DNA from: CAG-791 sp045117315
Lineage (GTDB): Bacteria; Bacillota; Clostridia; Lachnospirales; Lachnospiraceae
Direction of reading: 5' to 3'
Length of the DNA: 27,706 nucleotides
Assembly: GCA_045117315.1 (NCBI GenBank)
Contig: JBGUNJ010000030.1
Span: 1-27,706, forward strand
Shown: in pieces, positions 1 to 8,059 of the stretch
Position numbering within the stretch: the first letter of the stretch is position 1
Layout of the letters: each line of letters begins with the position of its first letter
The notes under the pieces: model-generated
Databases searched by the model: none
Told to the model about the DNA's origin: nothing
The model's input: the letters and a program-made list of their open reading frames with translations, nothing else
Translations under genes and position numbers: made by a program

Positions 1-333
1 AATGGGGCGAACGCCGTTCCACTCGGGTTTTTGCGCTGAAAATCGCGCAAAAACGCCTCGAATTCGAGGGGGTCTGTACTGTAACAATCCAGCTTACTGA
101 TCTTTACATACCCTCCTGAAACGCCAGGCGTTCTGCGCGCTTTTTGCGCGCTCTTTGCGAAAGACAAAAAAGCCGGGCGGAATGGCGAAGATCGCGCGCA
201 GACCATTGGAATACGGTCTTCAGAATAGGGTAGAGGCGTCAATATGAACTGCCAGGCAGTTCATATGCCGCCCGCGCCCTCCCGCTGGCTGCCGTTCGCC
301 ATCAGGCGAAAGATACCTTACGGCAGCCCTGCG
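1..333. other. Gene-free region with many palindromes beyond the terminator
   Basis: No coding frame is convincing. Inverted repeats are dense: GTTTTTGCGC/GCGCAAAAAC (27-54), a 14-bp palindrome CCTCGAATTCGAGG (56-69), AACGCC-A-GGCGTT (120-132), GCGCGC/GCGCGC (135-151), ATATGAACTGCC-A-GGCAGTTCATAT split around base 254 (242-266), and a nested pair GGCTGCCG/CGGCAGCC (287-294, 321-328) enclosing TTCGCC/GGCGAA (295-310). This could be a structured RNA or a palindromic repeat region. Confidence 0.55.
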
Positions 334-365
334 ATAAAAAAATCAGAGGTGAAGCACCTCTGATT
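334..365 (-). terminator. Intrinsic terminator of the polysaccharide operon
   Basis: On the minus strand a perfect 11-bp stem (AATCAGAGGTG and CACCTCTGATT, plus coordinates 341-351 and 355-365) with a three-base loop is followed at once by a run of seven T residues. The plus strand has no T run after the stem, so termination acts on the minus-strand transcript. Confidence 0.88.
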
Positions 366-366
366 C

Positions 367-488
367 CTGAACCTGTATTTTACTGAACCTGTATTTTACC
401 GAACCTGTATTCTACTGAACCTGTATTTTACTGAACCTGTATTTTACCGAACCTGTATTTTACCGAACCTGGTTTTTTCTGAACCTGT
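367..488. repeat. 16-bp tandem repeat, 7 full units plus a partial, in the operon 3' untranslated region
   Basis: Units start at 367, 383, 399, 415, 431, 447 and 463, with a partial at 479. The plus-strand consensus is C(T/C)GAACCTGTATTTTA. Only single-base differences separate the first six units; the seventh has GG and a T run. The array is packed between a hairpin (490-512) and the terminator (334-365), so it should be transcribed as RNA tail. Confidence 0.94.
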
Positions 489-489
489 A

Positions 490-512
490 ACCGGTTTGAT
501 TCTCAAACCGGT
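490..512. other. Hairpin just downstream of the last gene
   Basis: ACCGGTTTG (490-498) pairs perfectly with CAAACCGGT (504-512) across five bases. It lies 74 nt past the last stop codon. On the minus strand it runs into the 16-bp repeat array, not into T residues. Confidence 0.55.
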
Positions 513-585
513 CTTCAGTGATATTCCGTTTGCAGGTATACGATTCCAGTCAAAATGAAAAAATCTTTGTCTTCATGGCTTTACT

Positions 586-1659
586 TTACCCGCTCTTTTG
601 CATCGCTCTTCCGACAAAGCCGGCGCAGACCCTGAAGAGCTGTTCAAAGAACACACCCGCGCAGAAAATAGCGATGACATCCACCGCCAGCCAGACGGGG
701 AATGAACCTTTCAGAAAGACCTTATCTGTCTTCAGAAGGTCGAAAATCAGAAAATTGCGCAGATACGGGTAGGTGTGGGACAAATAAATACCGAATGTAC
801 AGCCCGCCAGCCAGTTGATCGGTCTCCATTTTATCTTTAAGCACCTGAAAAACAGGAAAATAAAGATGGCGCGGGCCGGAATCAGGAAACCGTTTGTAAC
901 CTGTGTCCTGTTCCAGATAAAAATCCGCCCCGGATCCGCCATCAGCTTATTACTGACTTTCAATCCTATGTCGGATACGGCCGTGCACGCGGCCCAGGCG
1001 GCAAGAGACAGAACCGCGTACAGCACCCCTGCCCTGGGAATCCGGTCCTCCCACAGTCTGATGACAGCTCCGATCAGATAAAAGAACAAAGCGCGGACAA
1101 TGTTGTAGTAGGCCAGCGAAGTTCCGTTCTGATAAAAGAAGTGCCAGATAAAAAGCAGAATCGGAAAAAGAAGCCATTTTCTCTTCATCTGCTGCACAAC
1201 GGCATTCAGCCACGGGGATATGACCAGCAGCACCAGATAGGAAGAGGCAAACCACCACAGGGTCACGGGCAGAAAAACGGACTGCCGGAAGGCCTGCTTC
1301 AAATGAGCCCTGTCAGAATAACCGGTCGCGGCATGGACTGCGCAGAAGACCAGAAACATGGTCAGACCGTAGAAATGAACCTTGGCAAGAATATTCCAGA
1401 AAGATTTAACGGAAATAGTATCACGTTTGATCAGAAAGTATCCCGCAATCATAAAAAAGACCGCAACGCCCACTCTCCCGCATGAGGTAAAAATCGCTGC
1501 CAGCATTTTGTTGACCGTTCCGCCGGACAGCCAGGGTATAGTCTGCTGTCCGGGTGCCTTGGCCAGCACCCCAAGGTTCACGATATGATTTGCGGTGATC
1601 AGGACCATGCTGTATATTCTCAAAAGTTCAAAATTTGAATCCCGTTCCTTTGACTGCAT
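586..1659 (-). CDS. Membrane acyltransferase (acyltransferase 3 family)
   Basis: A 357-residue polytopic protein. NFELLRIYSMVLITANHIVNLG (9-30) shows the family's conserved N-x-E-L-R and histidine (H25); VGVAVFFMIAGYFLIKR is the second motif, and ending helices include GCTFGIYLSHTYPYLR. It probably O-acetylates or otherwise acylates a sugar at the membrane. It is the last gene of the operon; GAGGGG lies close to the ATG. It is not a copy of the other acyltransferase at 10553, since the two differ widely outside the motifs. Confidence 0.9.
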   Translation of the reverse strand: MQSKERDSNFELLRIYSMVLITANHIVNLGVLAKAPGQQTIPWLSGGTVNKMLAAIFTSCGRVGVAVFFMIAGYFLIKRDTISVKSFWNILAKVHFYGLTMFLVFCAVHAATGYSDRAHLKQAFRQSVFLPVTLWWFASSYLVLLVISPWLNAVVQQMKRKWLLFPILLFIWHFFYQNGTSLAYYNIVRALFFYLIGAVIRLWEDRIPRAGVLYAVLSLAAWAACTAVSDIGLKVSNKLMADPGRIFIWNRTQVTNGFLIPARAIFIFLFFRCLKIKWRPINWLAGCTFGIYLSHTYPYLRNFLIFDLLKTDKVFLKGSFPVWLAVDVIAIFCAGVFFEQLFRVCAGFVGRAMQKSG

Positions 1660-1739
1660 ATCCCCTCACTCTCAAAAATCAGTCCCCGGCAAGGGGGCCT
1701 GCACGCCGGTTGTGCGGCCGGCATTTTAGCTGCGCTGTT

Positions 1740-2654
1740 TCAGAGCTGTGCTTCTGCAAGGTATCTGCGCACCGCGTCCTTCCAGTCGGGAAGGGGCTCG
1801 AAGCCCGCCTCCTCAAGTTTGCTCTTGTCAAGCCTTGAGTTCGCCGGTCTTGCTGCTTTGGAGAGTCCGTACTCCTCCGTAGTCACCGGAATGACCTTTG
1901 TGTCCAGACCGTACTGACGATAGAATTCACAGCAGAAATCATACCAGCTGATATATCCGCCTGAGTTAGTGGCGTGGTAATAGCCGTACCTGTCTGTCTC
2001 CAGCATATCCACAAGGAGTCTTGCCAGATCCAGTGTATAGGTCGGTGTGCCGATCTGGTCGTTGACAACGCGAACAGTATCATGGGTCTTGCCCACGTTG
2101 ATCATGGTTTTAATGAAATTTTTCCCGTTGAGTCCGAACACCCAGGCGATCCTGACGATGAAATACTTGTCCAGAGTCCCGCTGACCGCCAGCTCGCCGT
2201 CAAGTTTACTCTGTCCGTAGACATTAAGAGGTTTGTAGCACTTGTCGTCCGGCTCCCAGGGCCGGTCTCCCTGCCCGTCAAAGACATAATCAGTGGACAG
2301 ATAGACCATTTTTGCATCCACTGCTTTGGCCGCCTGAGCTATATACAGGGTGCCCAGATGGTTGATGCTGTCAACTTTTGCCCTGTTCTCCTCGTCCTCC
2401 GCGGCGTCCACGGCTGTCCAGGCCGCGCAGTGGACGATGGCGTCCGGCCTGATTTGGGCAATCGTTTTCTCAACCGCAGCCCTGTCGGTGATGTCCACCT
2501 GATAATAAGGCGCGCTGACAACCGCAGTGCCATCCTGAATGCCGGAATAGGACGGCTGAATATCCGCCCCGGCCACCTCATGGCCTCTGGCTGCCGCGTT
2601 GTTGACCACATCATGTCCCAGCTGACCGCCTACACCTGTCACAAATATTTTCAT
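1740..2654 (-). CDS. rmlD: dTDP-4-dehydrorhamnose reductase
   Basis: A 304-residue short-chain reductase, last step to dTDP-L-rhamnose. GVGGQLGHDV (7-16) is the nucleotide loop with the RmlD-type GQLG; HCAAWTAVDAAEDE (75-88), YLSTDYVFDG (118-127) and YGQSKLDGE with Y146 and K150 are diagnostic, followed by RIAWVFGLNGKNFIKTM and RPANSRLDKSKL near the end. GGAG lies seven nt before the ATG. It shares the operon with rmlC and rmlB but is not adjacent to either. Confidence 0.97.
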   Translation of the reverse strand: MKIFVTGVGGQLGHDVVNNAAARGHEVAGADIQPSYSGIQDGTAVVSAPYYQVDITDRAAVEKTIAQIRPDAIVHCAAWTAVDAAEDEENRAKVDSINHLGTLYIAQAAKAVDAKMVYLSTDYVFDGQGDRPWEPDDKCYKPLNVYGQSKLDGELAVSGTLDKYFIVRIAWVFGLNGKNFIKTMINVGKTHDTVRVVNDQIGTPTYTLDLARLLVDMLETDRYGYYHATNSGGYISWYDFCCEFYRQYGLDTKVIPVTTEEYGLSKAARPANSRLDKSKLEEAGFEPLPDWKDAVRRYLAEAQL

Positions 2655-2694
2655 AACTGTTCTCCGCGCCCCTTTTTCAGCATTACGTTAATTC

Positions 2695-2826
2695 ATTGAA
2701 GTATCATCTTTGATCCATTGAAGCATCATCTTGGACCCATTGCAGCATCTGCATCGGTCTATTGAAGTATCATCGTTGAGCTGTTAAAGCATCAGCGTTG
2801 ATCCATTGAAGCATCAGCGGTTTGTT
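2695..2826. repeat. 22-bp tandem repeat, 6 units, between ugd and rmlD
   Basis: Six degenerate 22-bp units start at 2695, 2717, 2739, 2761, 2783 and 2805, with consensus ATTGAAGCATCATCGTTGAT. The array fills most of the 197-nt spacer and ends 40 nt before the rmlD start. No gene or clear promoter is seen in it. Confidence 0.92.
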
Positions 2827-2851
2827 TCGTCACAGCAGAGCGGCCGGAAAA

Positions 2852-4075
2852 TCAGTCTCTTCTGAAAAGGTCTCTTGTATATACCTTTTCTTCCACGTCG
2901 CCCAGAATGTCCGCGTCAAAGCGGTTTGCCAGGATCACGTCGCTCTCTGCTTTGAACCTGGCCAGATCATTCACCACTTTAGAGCGGAAGAACTCGGATC
3001 CGTCCTCCAGAGTGGGCTCATAGATGATGATCGGAATGCCCTTGGCTTTGATCCGCTTCATGACGCCCTGGATCGCGCTGGCGCGGAAATTATCGCTGTT
3101 GCTCTTCATGGTCAGGCGGTAGACGCCGACAGTGTCGGGATTGCGGGCGATGATCTGGTCCGCTATAAAGTCCTTGCGCACCGTGTTGGACTTGACGACG
3201 GCTTCGATCATAGTCTGCGGAACATTCCTGTAGTTGGCCAGCAGCTGCTTGGTATCCTTGGGCAGGCAGTATCCTCCGTAACCGAACGAAGGGTTATTGT
3301 AGTGGCCGCCGATACGGGGATCCAGGCAGACGCCGTCTATGATCATCTGGGTATCCAGACCCTTGGTCTGTGCGTAGGTGTCCAGCTCGTTGAAATAGCT
3401 GACCCGCACAGCCAGATAGGTATTGGCAAAGAGCTTGATGGCCTCCGCCTCAGTCAGATGTGTGATCAGGACCGGGATGTTCTGAGGCTCCTGACCGGCC
3501 CTCTTTTCTTCCTCTCTGGCTCCCTCCAGGAGCAGGTCCGCGAAAAGCATGGCTTCATCCTTCTGGTCATCTGACGCTCCGACCACAATGCGGCTGGGAT
3601 GCAGATTGTCATAGAGAGCCTTGGACTCTCTGAGGAATTCAGGGCTGAAGATAATATTCTTCACGCCGTATTTTTCACGGACGCTCTCGGTATATCCCAC
3701 GGGGATGGTAGACTTGATCACCATCAGGACATCGGGATTCACTTTCAGTGTCCACTCGATGGCATCCTCCACGGCGCTGGTATCAAAGAAGTGATTCACA
3801 TCGTCATAGTTGGTAGGAGTGGCGATGATCACCAGGTCGGCACTTCCATAGGCCGCGGCTTTATCCGTGGTCGTATGCAGATTCAGAGTCCTTTCTCCGG
3901 CTCTCGCCTCCCTGAAAAAGCGCTCGATCTCATCGTCCTGGATCGGAGAAATGAACTGGTTGAGTTTTTCTGCCTTCTTCTGTGTAGTGGTGATTGCTGT
4001 CACTTCGTGTTTCTGTGCCAGAAGGACGGCAAGGCTCAGCCCGACATATCCCACTCCCGCAACTGTGATTTTCAT
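2852..4075 (-). CDS. ugd: UDP-glucose 6-dehydrogenase
   Basis: A 407-residue UDP-glucose/GDP-mannose dehydrogenase that makes UDP-glucuronate. GVGYVG (7-12) is the NAD loop; IIATPTNYD (83-91), KSTIPVGYT (121-129), IIFSPEFLRESKAL (141-154) and EAEAIKLFANTYLAVRVSYFNEL follow in the standard order. The catalytic cysteine is C270 in FGYGGYCLPKDT. VYRLTMKSNSDNFRASAI is the UDP-binding C-terminal region. Shape and length match the short bacterial Ugd group (about 390 residues). AAGGA lies seven nt before the ATG. A 29-bp repeat array lies upstream and a 22-bp array downstream. Confidence 0.96.
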   Translation of the reverse strand: MKITVAGVGYVGLSLAVLLAQKHEVTAITTTQKKAEKLNQFISPIQDDEIERFFREARAGERTLNLHTTTDKAAAYGSADLVIIATPTNYDDVNHFFDTSAVEDAIEWTLKVNPDVLMVIKSTIPVGYTESVREKYGVKNIIFSPEFLRESKALYDNLHPSRIVVGASDDQKDEAMLFADLLLEGAREEEKRAGQEPQNIPVLITHLTEAEAIKLFANTYLAVRVSYFNELDTYAQTKGLDTQMIIDGVCLDPRIGGHYNNPSFGYGGYCLPKDTKQLLANYRNVPQTMIEAVVKSNTVRKDFIADQIIARNPDTVGVYRLTMKSNSDNFRASAIQGVMKRIKAKGIPIIIYEPTLEDGSEFFRSKVVNDLARFKAESDVILANRFDADILGDVEEKVYTRDLFRRD

Positions 4076-4122
4076 ATAATTATCCTTTCTGAAATGATAG
4101 TAAAGGCTAAAATGCTCTTTAT

Positions 4123-4238
4123 TCTGCCGTTTACTTTACGCCGGCCGCGTGTCTGCCGTTTGCTCCGCGTATGCCGCATATTTGCCGTTTGCAGCGCGCC
4201 GGCCGCGTGTCTGCCGTTTGCTCCGCGTATGCCGCGTG
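4123..4238. repeat. 29-bp tandem repeat, 4 units (two 58-bp pairs), upstream of ugd
   Basis: Units begin at 4123, 4152, 4181 and 4210, each opening with T(C/T)TGCCGTTT. Units 1 and 3 share one ending and units 2 and 4 another, so a 39-bp block (4139-4177) is repeated exactly at 4197-4235. The array lies 47 nt upstream of the ugd start codon, in its leader or spacer. Confidence 0.92.
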
Positions 4239-4279
4239 CGGCGTAAGCCGCTAAATACCTTACGCGGACGTGTGCTCCA

Positions 4280-4319
4280 TTACAGGGAACGTCAGACAAA
4301 AAACTGTCGGTCCCTGTAA
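4280..4319. other. Long hairpin downstream of the Wzz-like gene
   Basis: TTACAGGGA (4280-4288) pairs perfectly with TCCCTGTAA (4311-4319), with further pairing of GACA and TGTC inside. It begins 18 nt past the gene's stop. No T run follows on the minus strand, so it may protect or process the RNA rather than stop it. Confidence 0.5.
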
Positions 4320-4337
4320 ATACCTTCCCGGTTCAGA

Positions 4338-5927
4338 TCACCTTCCCTCCAGGAACTCGGTTCCCAGAACAGAAATGTCATATTCTCTCAGGCGGGCCAG
4401 CATCTCTGCCGCCATATGAGGGGTCGTCTCCCCGGACAGAAGGACGATGCAGACAGGTGCCATGGATTTAAAGATCTCATCGTCGATGGAATAGGCTCCG
4501 TTGACCGCAGGGATCACTCTGGCCTCGAGACCATTCTTTTTCAGCATCTCGCTCTGCCTGTTCATGATTCCGTCCGCCCAGTCGGATGTCTCGCCGAGTG
4601 TGATCATGGAGACGGCACCGGATCCAAGATGCTCTGCTTTGGCTTTGATCATATGAGCGATCTTCGCGGCATCAGCAAAGGGCCTTCCGGCATCTCTGTG
4701 CCTGCGGCGGTAAATCTTTCTGCTGTGAAGAAAGCTCTGCAGACCCTTCTTATAAGGGTACTCGTAAATGCCGCCGAAAGAGCGCAGGCCGGTCCTTCTC
4801 TCCAGGTCTCTCTCATCCCTGATCCGGCGGATGAGCAGGAGCCAGAGCAGGTAGATTCCGGCATAGAGCATGACTCCAAGGACAAATCCGACAACAACGA
4901 ATTTGCGGCTCAGATGCGGATTGATATCGCCATCCCGCCTGAAGCCCATACTCTCGAGTTCCTCGCCGAAGCTGGCTTTTTTGAGCACACTTTCGACCTG
5001 GCCGGAGATCATGATCTCATCCACCAGAAGCCTCTGGTCTTCTTCGAGAGCGGCATAGGCCTTCTGGAAATTGTTATCCAGGCTGATCATCTGGTTGTAG
5101 GTATCTGTCTGCTGTCTCAGATGTTCCGTGTCTGTGATCGTGGTCAAAGTAGAGTTCAGATACACTAGTTCGTGTTTTCCCATCTGCTTCTCTGTCGTAT
5201 CATGCCTGCGCTGCAGAGCCTCCGTGATCTTCTGTGCAAGATCATCCGGATCAACATGATGGGGCAGAACTATGGTGAGGGAGAAGCCCACACCCTTATC
5301 ATTGTCCACGCCGCCGACACTCTCAAGGATCGATGTCCAGAGCAGTTCCTTCATGGACTGCGCAGGGATATCATCGCCGAGCATCTTGGCAATCTCTTCG
5401 GTAAATGAGTCCTGATACTGCAGCCTGGCGTATATATTGGCAGCCATATGACAATCCGTCTCGGGAGATCCGGACTTCACGTAGTACATCAGCATGATGC
5501 GGCTTTCTCTGGAGGCATCAATCTTCATCAGATAGGAATTCTTATAATAATTTTTGACTGTCTTCCAGGCTTTGTAATATGTGAGCGCCTTGATGGCCGG
5601 GAACTCCGTCAGAGTGGCAGCTATCATATCCGCGTTCTCCGCGGCGATCATCTGGGAAAGTTCCTTTCCTGTTGCGTCTTCCGCCTCTTCAACTCCGGCA
5701 GCGCTTGCTTCCTGAGCCGCCTGCTCCAGGGCCAGCCTGTTGTTATAGGCATTCAGATCACTATGATATTTCAGGGCCGGCAGCAGGATTGCGAAGATCA
5801 GTCCCACCGCGAGCATTCCGCGCCACTGCTCCAGCAGTCTCCACCAAAGATCAAAGAAATCTATTTCCCGTTCTTCTACAATCTTCTTTTCGTCAATGTG
5901 CTGTACATTGCTCTTCGAGTCACTCAT
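4338..5927 (-). CDS. Wzz-like polysaccharide co-polymerase with degenerate kinase-like C-terminus
   Basis: A 529-residue chain-length determinant. EIDFFDLWWRLLEQW (21-35) is the usual pre-membrane motif, with helix 1 at 38-54, a long outer helical domain (55-340) and helix 2 at 342-367. The cytoplasmic tail (368-529) resembles the BY-kinase fold in order: a strand VSMITLGETSDWADG where the P-loop should be, a strand at LEARVIPAV, then PVCIVLLSGETTPHMAAEML and DISVLGTEFLEG, like the late VVLV...VLGVVLN part of CpsD/CapB. The Walker A glycines and lysine, and a tyrosine-rich end, are absent. So it probably regulates chain length without kinase activity (inference). AAAGGAG precedes the ATG. Confidence 0.83.
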   Translation of the reverse strand: MSDSKSNVQHIDEKKIVEEREIDFFDLWWRLLEQWRGMLAVGLIFAILLPALKYHSDLNAYNNRLALEQAAQEASAAGVEEAEDATGKELSQMIAAENADMIAATLTEFPAIKALTYYKAWKTVKNYYKNSYLMKIDASRESRIMLMYYVKSGSPETDCHMAANIYARLQYQDSFTEEIAKMLGDDIPAQSMKELLWTSILESVGGVDNDKGVGFSLTIVLPHHVDPDDLAQKITEALQRRHDTTEKQMGKHELVYLNSTLTTITDTEHLRQQTDTYNQMISLDNNFQKAYAALEEDQRLLVDEIMISGQVESVLKKASFGEELESMGFRRDGDINPHLSRKFVVVGFVLGVMLYAGIYLLWLLLIRRIRDERDLERRTGLRSFGGIYEYPYKKGLQSFLHSRKIYRRRHRDAGRPFADAAKIAHMIKAKAEHLGSGAVSMITLGETSDWADGIMNRQSEMLKKNGLEARVIPAVNGAYSIDDEIFKSMAPVCIVLLSGETTPHMAAEMLARLREYDISVLGTEFLEGR

Positions 5928-5962
5928 ACGATTCTCCTTTAATCTCCTCGATATTTACCACA

Positions 5963-6571
5963 TTATTCGAAGTGAAAGGTCTCTTTGATCCCCAGCCATT
6001 TCTGGTCTTTGTCCGAGAGTTTCAGGGGGACGCCGTCAACCGTATATCCCTCCGCCGAGGGGGTTCCCCTGTACTCGCCCTCCAGAGACGGCCATTCGAT
6101 ACCGATCTCGGGATCGTTCCAGGCCATCCCGCCCTCGTCGTCAGGGTGGTAAAAGTCATCACACTTATAGCAGAATTCGGCGACATCGGAGAGGACCAGG
6201 AAACCGTGGGCAAATCCCCGGGGGATCAGGAACTGCTGCCTTCCTTCCTCTGTGAGCAGCTCTCCGTGCCATTTCCCGTAGGTTTTGGAGCCCTCTCTGA
6301 GATCCACAGCCACGTCAAAGACGGCTCCGCGGATCACGCGGACGAGCTTTGTCTGGGGAAACTGTTTCTGGAAATGAAGCCCCCGCAGCACGCCTTTTGT
6401 GGAAGAACTCTGGTTGTCCTGTACGAAAGTATAGAACAGGCCCGCCTCCTCCATGTCTTTCTGATTGTATGTCTCCATGAAGTAGCCCCTGCTGTCCCCG
6501 TGCACGGCAGGTGTGATCACGCAAAGTCCCTCTATTCCGCCAACATTCTTTACTGCTGTAATCTGTCCCAT
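5963..6571 (-). CDS. rmlC: dTDP-4-dehydrorhamnose 3,5-epimerase
   Basis: A 202-residue cupin enzyme, third step to dTDP-L-rhamnose. Visible family marks are HGDSRGYFMETYN (24-36), KGVLRGLHFQ with the catalytic histidine H66, KLVRVIRGAVFDVAVDLR (75-92), IPRGFAHGFLVLSD (116-129) and the conserved Y135 in EFCYKCDDFY. Length is slightly above the usual 180-190. AGGAGAG lies ten nt upstream of the ATG. It sits far from rmlB and about 3 kb upstream (in transcription) of rmlD, with the Wzz-like gene and ugd between. Confidence 0.97.
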   Translation of the reverse strand: MGQITAVKNVGGIEGLCVITPAVHGDSRGYFMETYNQKDMEEAGLFYTFVQDNQSSSTKGVLRGLHFQKQFPQTKLVRVIRGAVFDVAVDLREGSKTYGKWHGELLTEEGRQQFLIPRGFAHGFLVLSDVAEFCYKCDDFYHPDDEGGMAWNDPEIGIEWPSLEGEYRGTPSAEGYTVDGVPLKLSDKDQKWLGIKETFHFE

Positions 6572-6720
6572 TTTAAATCTACTCTCCTGTTTTTGCCGAT
6601 TACTGCTGCTTATTCTTTTCCGCCGCCGGGCGTCATCCGGTCCGGGTTTTTCTCGTAAAAACCGGGGGAGTGCCCCGCGTTTATAGTGTGGCTGTACTGT
6701 AACCTCCGGTCATGCCTCCG
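6572..6720. other. 149-nt spacer with a long A/T-GC hairpin
   Basis: CCGG followed by GTTTTT (6643-6652 region) pairs with AAAAACCGG after a short loop (about 6642-6665). The stem has a one-base bulge. No gene and no convincing promoter is seen here. Confidence 0.35.
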
Positions 6721-8022
6721 TCACTGCTCCAGGCACTTGCTGACAACTCTGTCAAGCCAGTCCCCGGCCTTTTTCTTCATAAAATCGATCTGTCCGCAGT
6801 CGATGACTGAAGAATCGTGCAGTGCCCTGTCCGCAAAGGCCGCAATCTCGTCGACGCTGTCCACACAGGGACAGGCGGTGGTCCCCCACTGCTGCAGGTA
6901 GGATCTGAGTTTGCCCGATTCCCGTGTCAGAGCTGTGTGGGGTGTGTGGAAGGACATGGCTGTGATGGCTCCGTGCAGGCTGGAACCTATGTAAAACTTT
7001 GCCCGGCTGATGATCCAGATCGTCTCGGAGATATTGTTTTCCCCGATCAGGGCCGTGATCCCGGGTAGTCTGTTGTGCAGGGCTGAAAGGGGAATGATAT
7101 CATCGTGTCTGGCTGCCCTTCCGATCGGCAGGAGCACACATTTTATATTCTGTTCCCGGCAGACTCTTTCTACAGCCCCGCTTATTTCATCCAGTATGGG
7201 TTTCCCGATATTATTGCTCACCTGCAGGACAAAATAGTCCTGCCCGGCAAGTTCTATGTATTCCTGCCTTACATCCCGCCTCAGAACTTCTTCTGTATAA
7301 AAAGAGTCCATGACGATCGCTGTGTCCGGGATCATCTCGATCTCTCCGGCTGAGGATTCAGTGATTCCCGATTTGTTCAGGGCGTCCAGAGTTTTCTGAT
7401 CCCTGACAGAAAACATAGCGGAGCGGTTGATAACCTCTTTCCATTCTCTCCTGTGAGGCTCCGGGTTGGCCGCGAAGCCTGCTCCGCCGACCGCGTTATA
7501 AAAAACCTTCTGATCCGGGCGAAGAGGGTGGTACATCCAGGGCATGCCGGCATTTTCCCGCCGGCAGACAGCCTTCTGCAGAAAACGTTCCAGAAGAGGC
7601 CGGGTGGGAGGTATTTTTCTCAGCAGTCTCTCGGCTGCTGTCAGAATCCTGCCGGGGCCGGTGCTCAGATGCATGGTAATATAGCCGACAGCGAGAACTT
7701 CGCCGCCGGCCATGACCACACAGTCATAGCTGCTGTCCGCTTCGCAGAGCGCCTGTACTTTCAGGCCTCCGACCGGAGTCAGATCCGCACTGAACAGAGC
7801 AAACTGAGTGACCCGGATCTCCCTTTCTTCTCCTCTGTCCCGGGCAGCTCTTTTCAGATACTGCTCAAAGACGATCGGAAGCAGAACATCACCGTAGTTA
7901 TAGCGGTCGCTGGCTGCGGCCACAGCCACTTTCAGCACGCCGGGACTGCCGGTTTTATCCGCAAGGTTCTCAGTATGGTTCTTATCCTTCACTGGATTTT
8001 TTTCTCTTTTTTTCACTGCCAT
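6721..8022 (-). CDS. Polysaccharide pyruvyl transferase family protein
   Basis: A 433-residue protein of the WcaK/CsaB-like family. LKVAVAAASDRYNYGDVLLPIVFEQYL near the N-terminus holds the conserved N-x-G-D of the PEP/substrate half, and AKFYIGSSLHGAITAMSFHTP in the last quarter is the conserved S-x-H-G/A block. These enzymes add a pyruvate ketal from phosphoenolpyruvate to a sugar, giving the glycan negative charge. The first about 20 residues are lysine-rich and not conserved. GGAGG lies 13 nt before the ATG at 8022 and four nt before an in-frame TTG at 8031; I prefer the ATG but the TTG is possible. It follows the polymerase closely. Confidence 0.88.
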   Translation of the reverse strand: MAVKKREKNPVKDKNHTENLADKTGSPGVLKVAVAAASDRYNYGDVLLPIVFEQYLKRAARDRGEEREIRVTQFALFSADLTPVGGLKVQALCEADSSYDCVVMAGGEVLAVGYITMHLSTGPGRILTAAERLLRKIPPTRPLLERFLQKAVCRRENAGMPWMYHPLRPDQKVFYNAVGGAGFAANPEPHRREWKEVINRSAMFSVRDQKTLDALNKSGITESSAGEIEMIPDTAIVMDSFYTEEVLRRDVRQEYIELAGQDYFVLQVSNNIGKPILDEISGAVERVCREQNIKCVLLPIGRAARHDDIIPLSALHNRLPGITALIGENNISETIWIISRAKFYIGSSLHGAITAMSFHTPHTALTRESGKLRSYLQQWGTTACPCVDSVDEIAAFADRALHDSSVIDCGQIDFMKKKAGDWLDRVVSKCLEQ

Positions 8023-8059
8023 TTTACGCAAGAGTCCTCCGGAGAACTATTATCTGTTG

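Noticed and set aside
367..488. CRISPR-like array
   Set aside because: The units are only 16 bp and directly adjacent, with no unique spacers and no cas genes nearby. It is a plain tandem repeat.
2822..4246. Plus-strand reading frames opposite ugd
   Set aside because: Ugd motifs on the minus strand are complete; the antisense frames lack any domain and start inside repeats.
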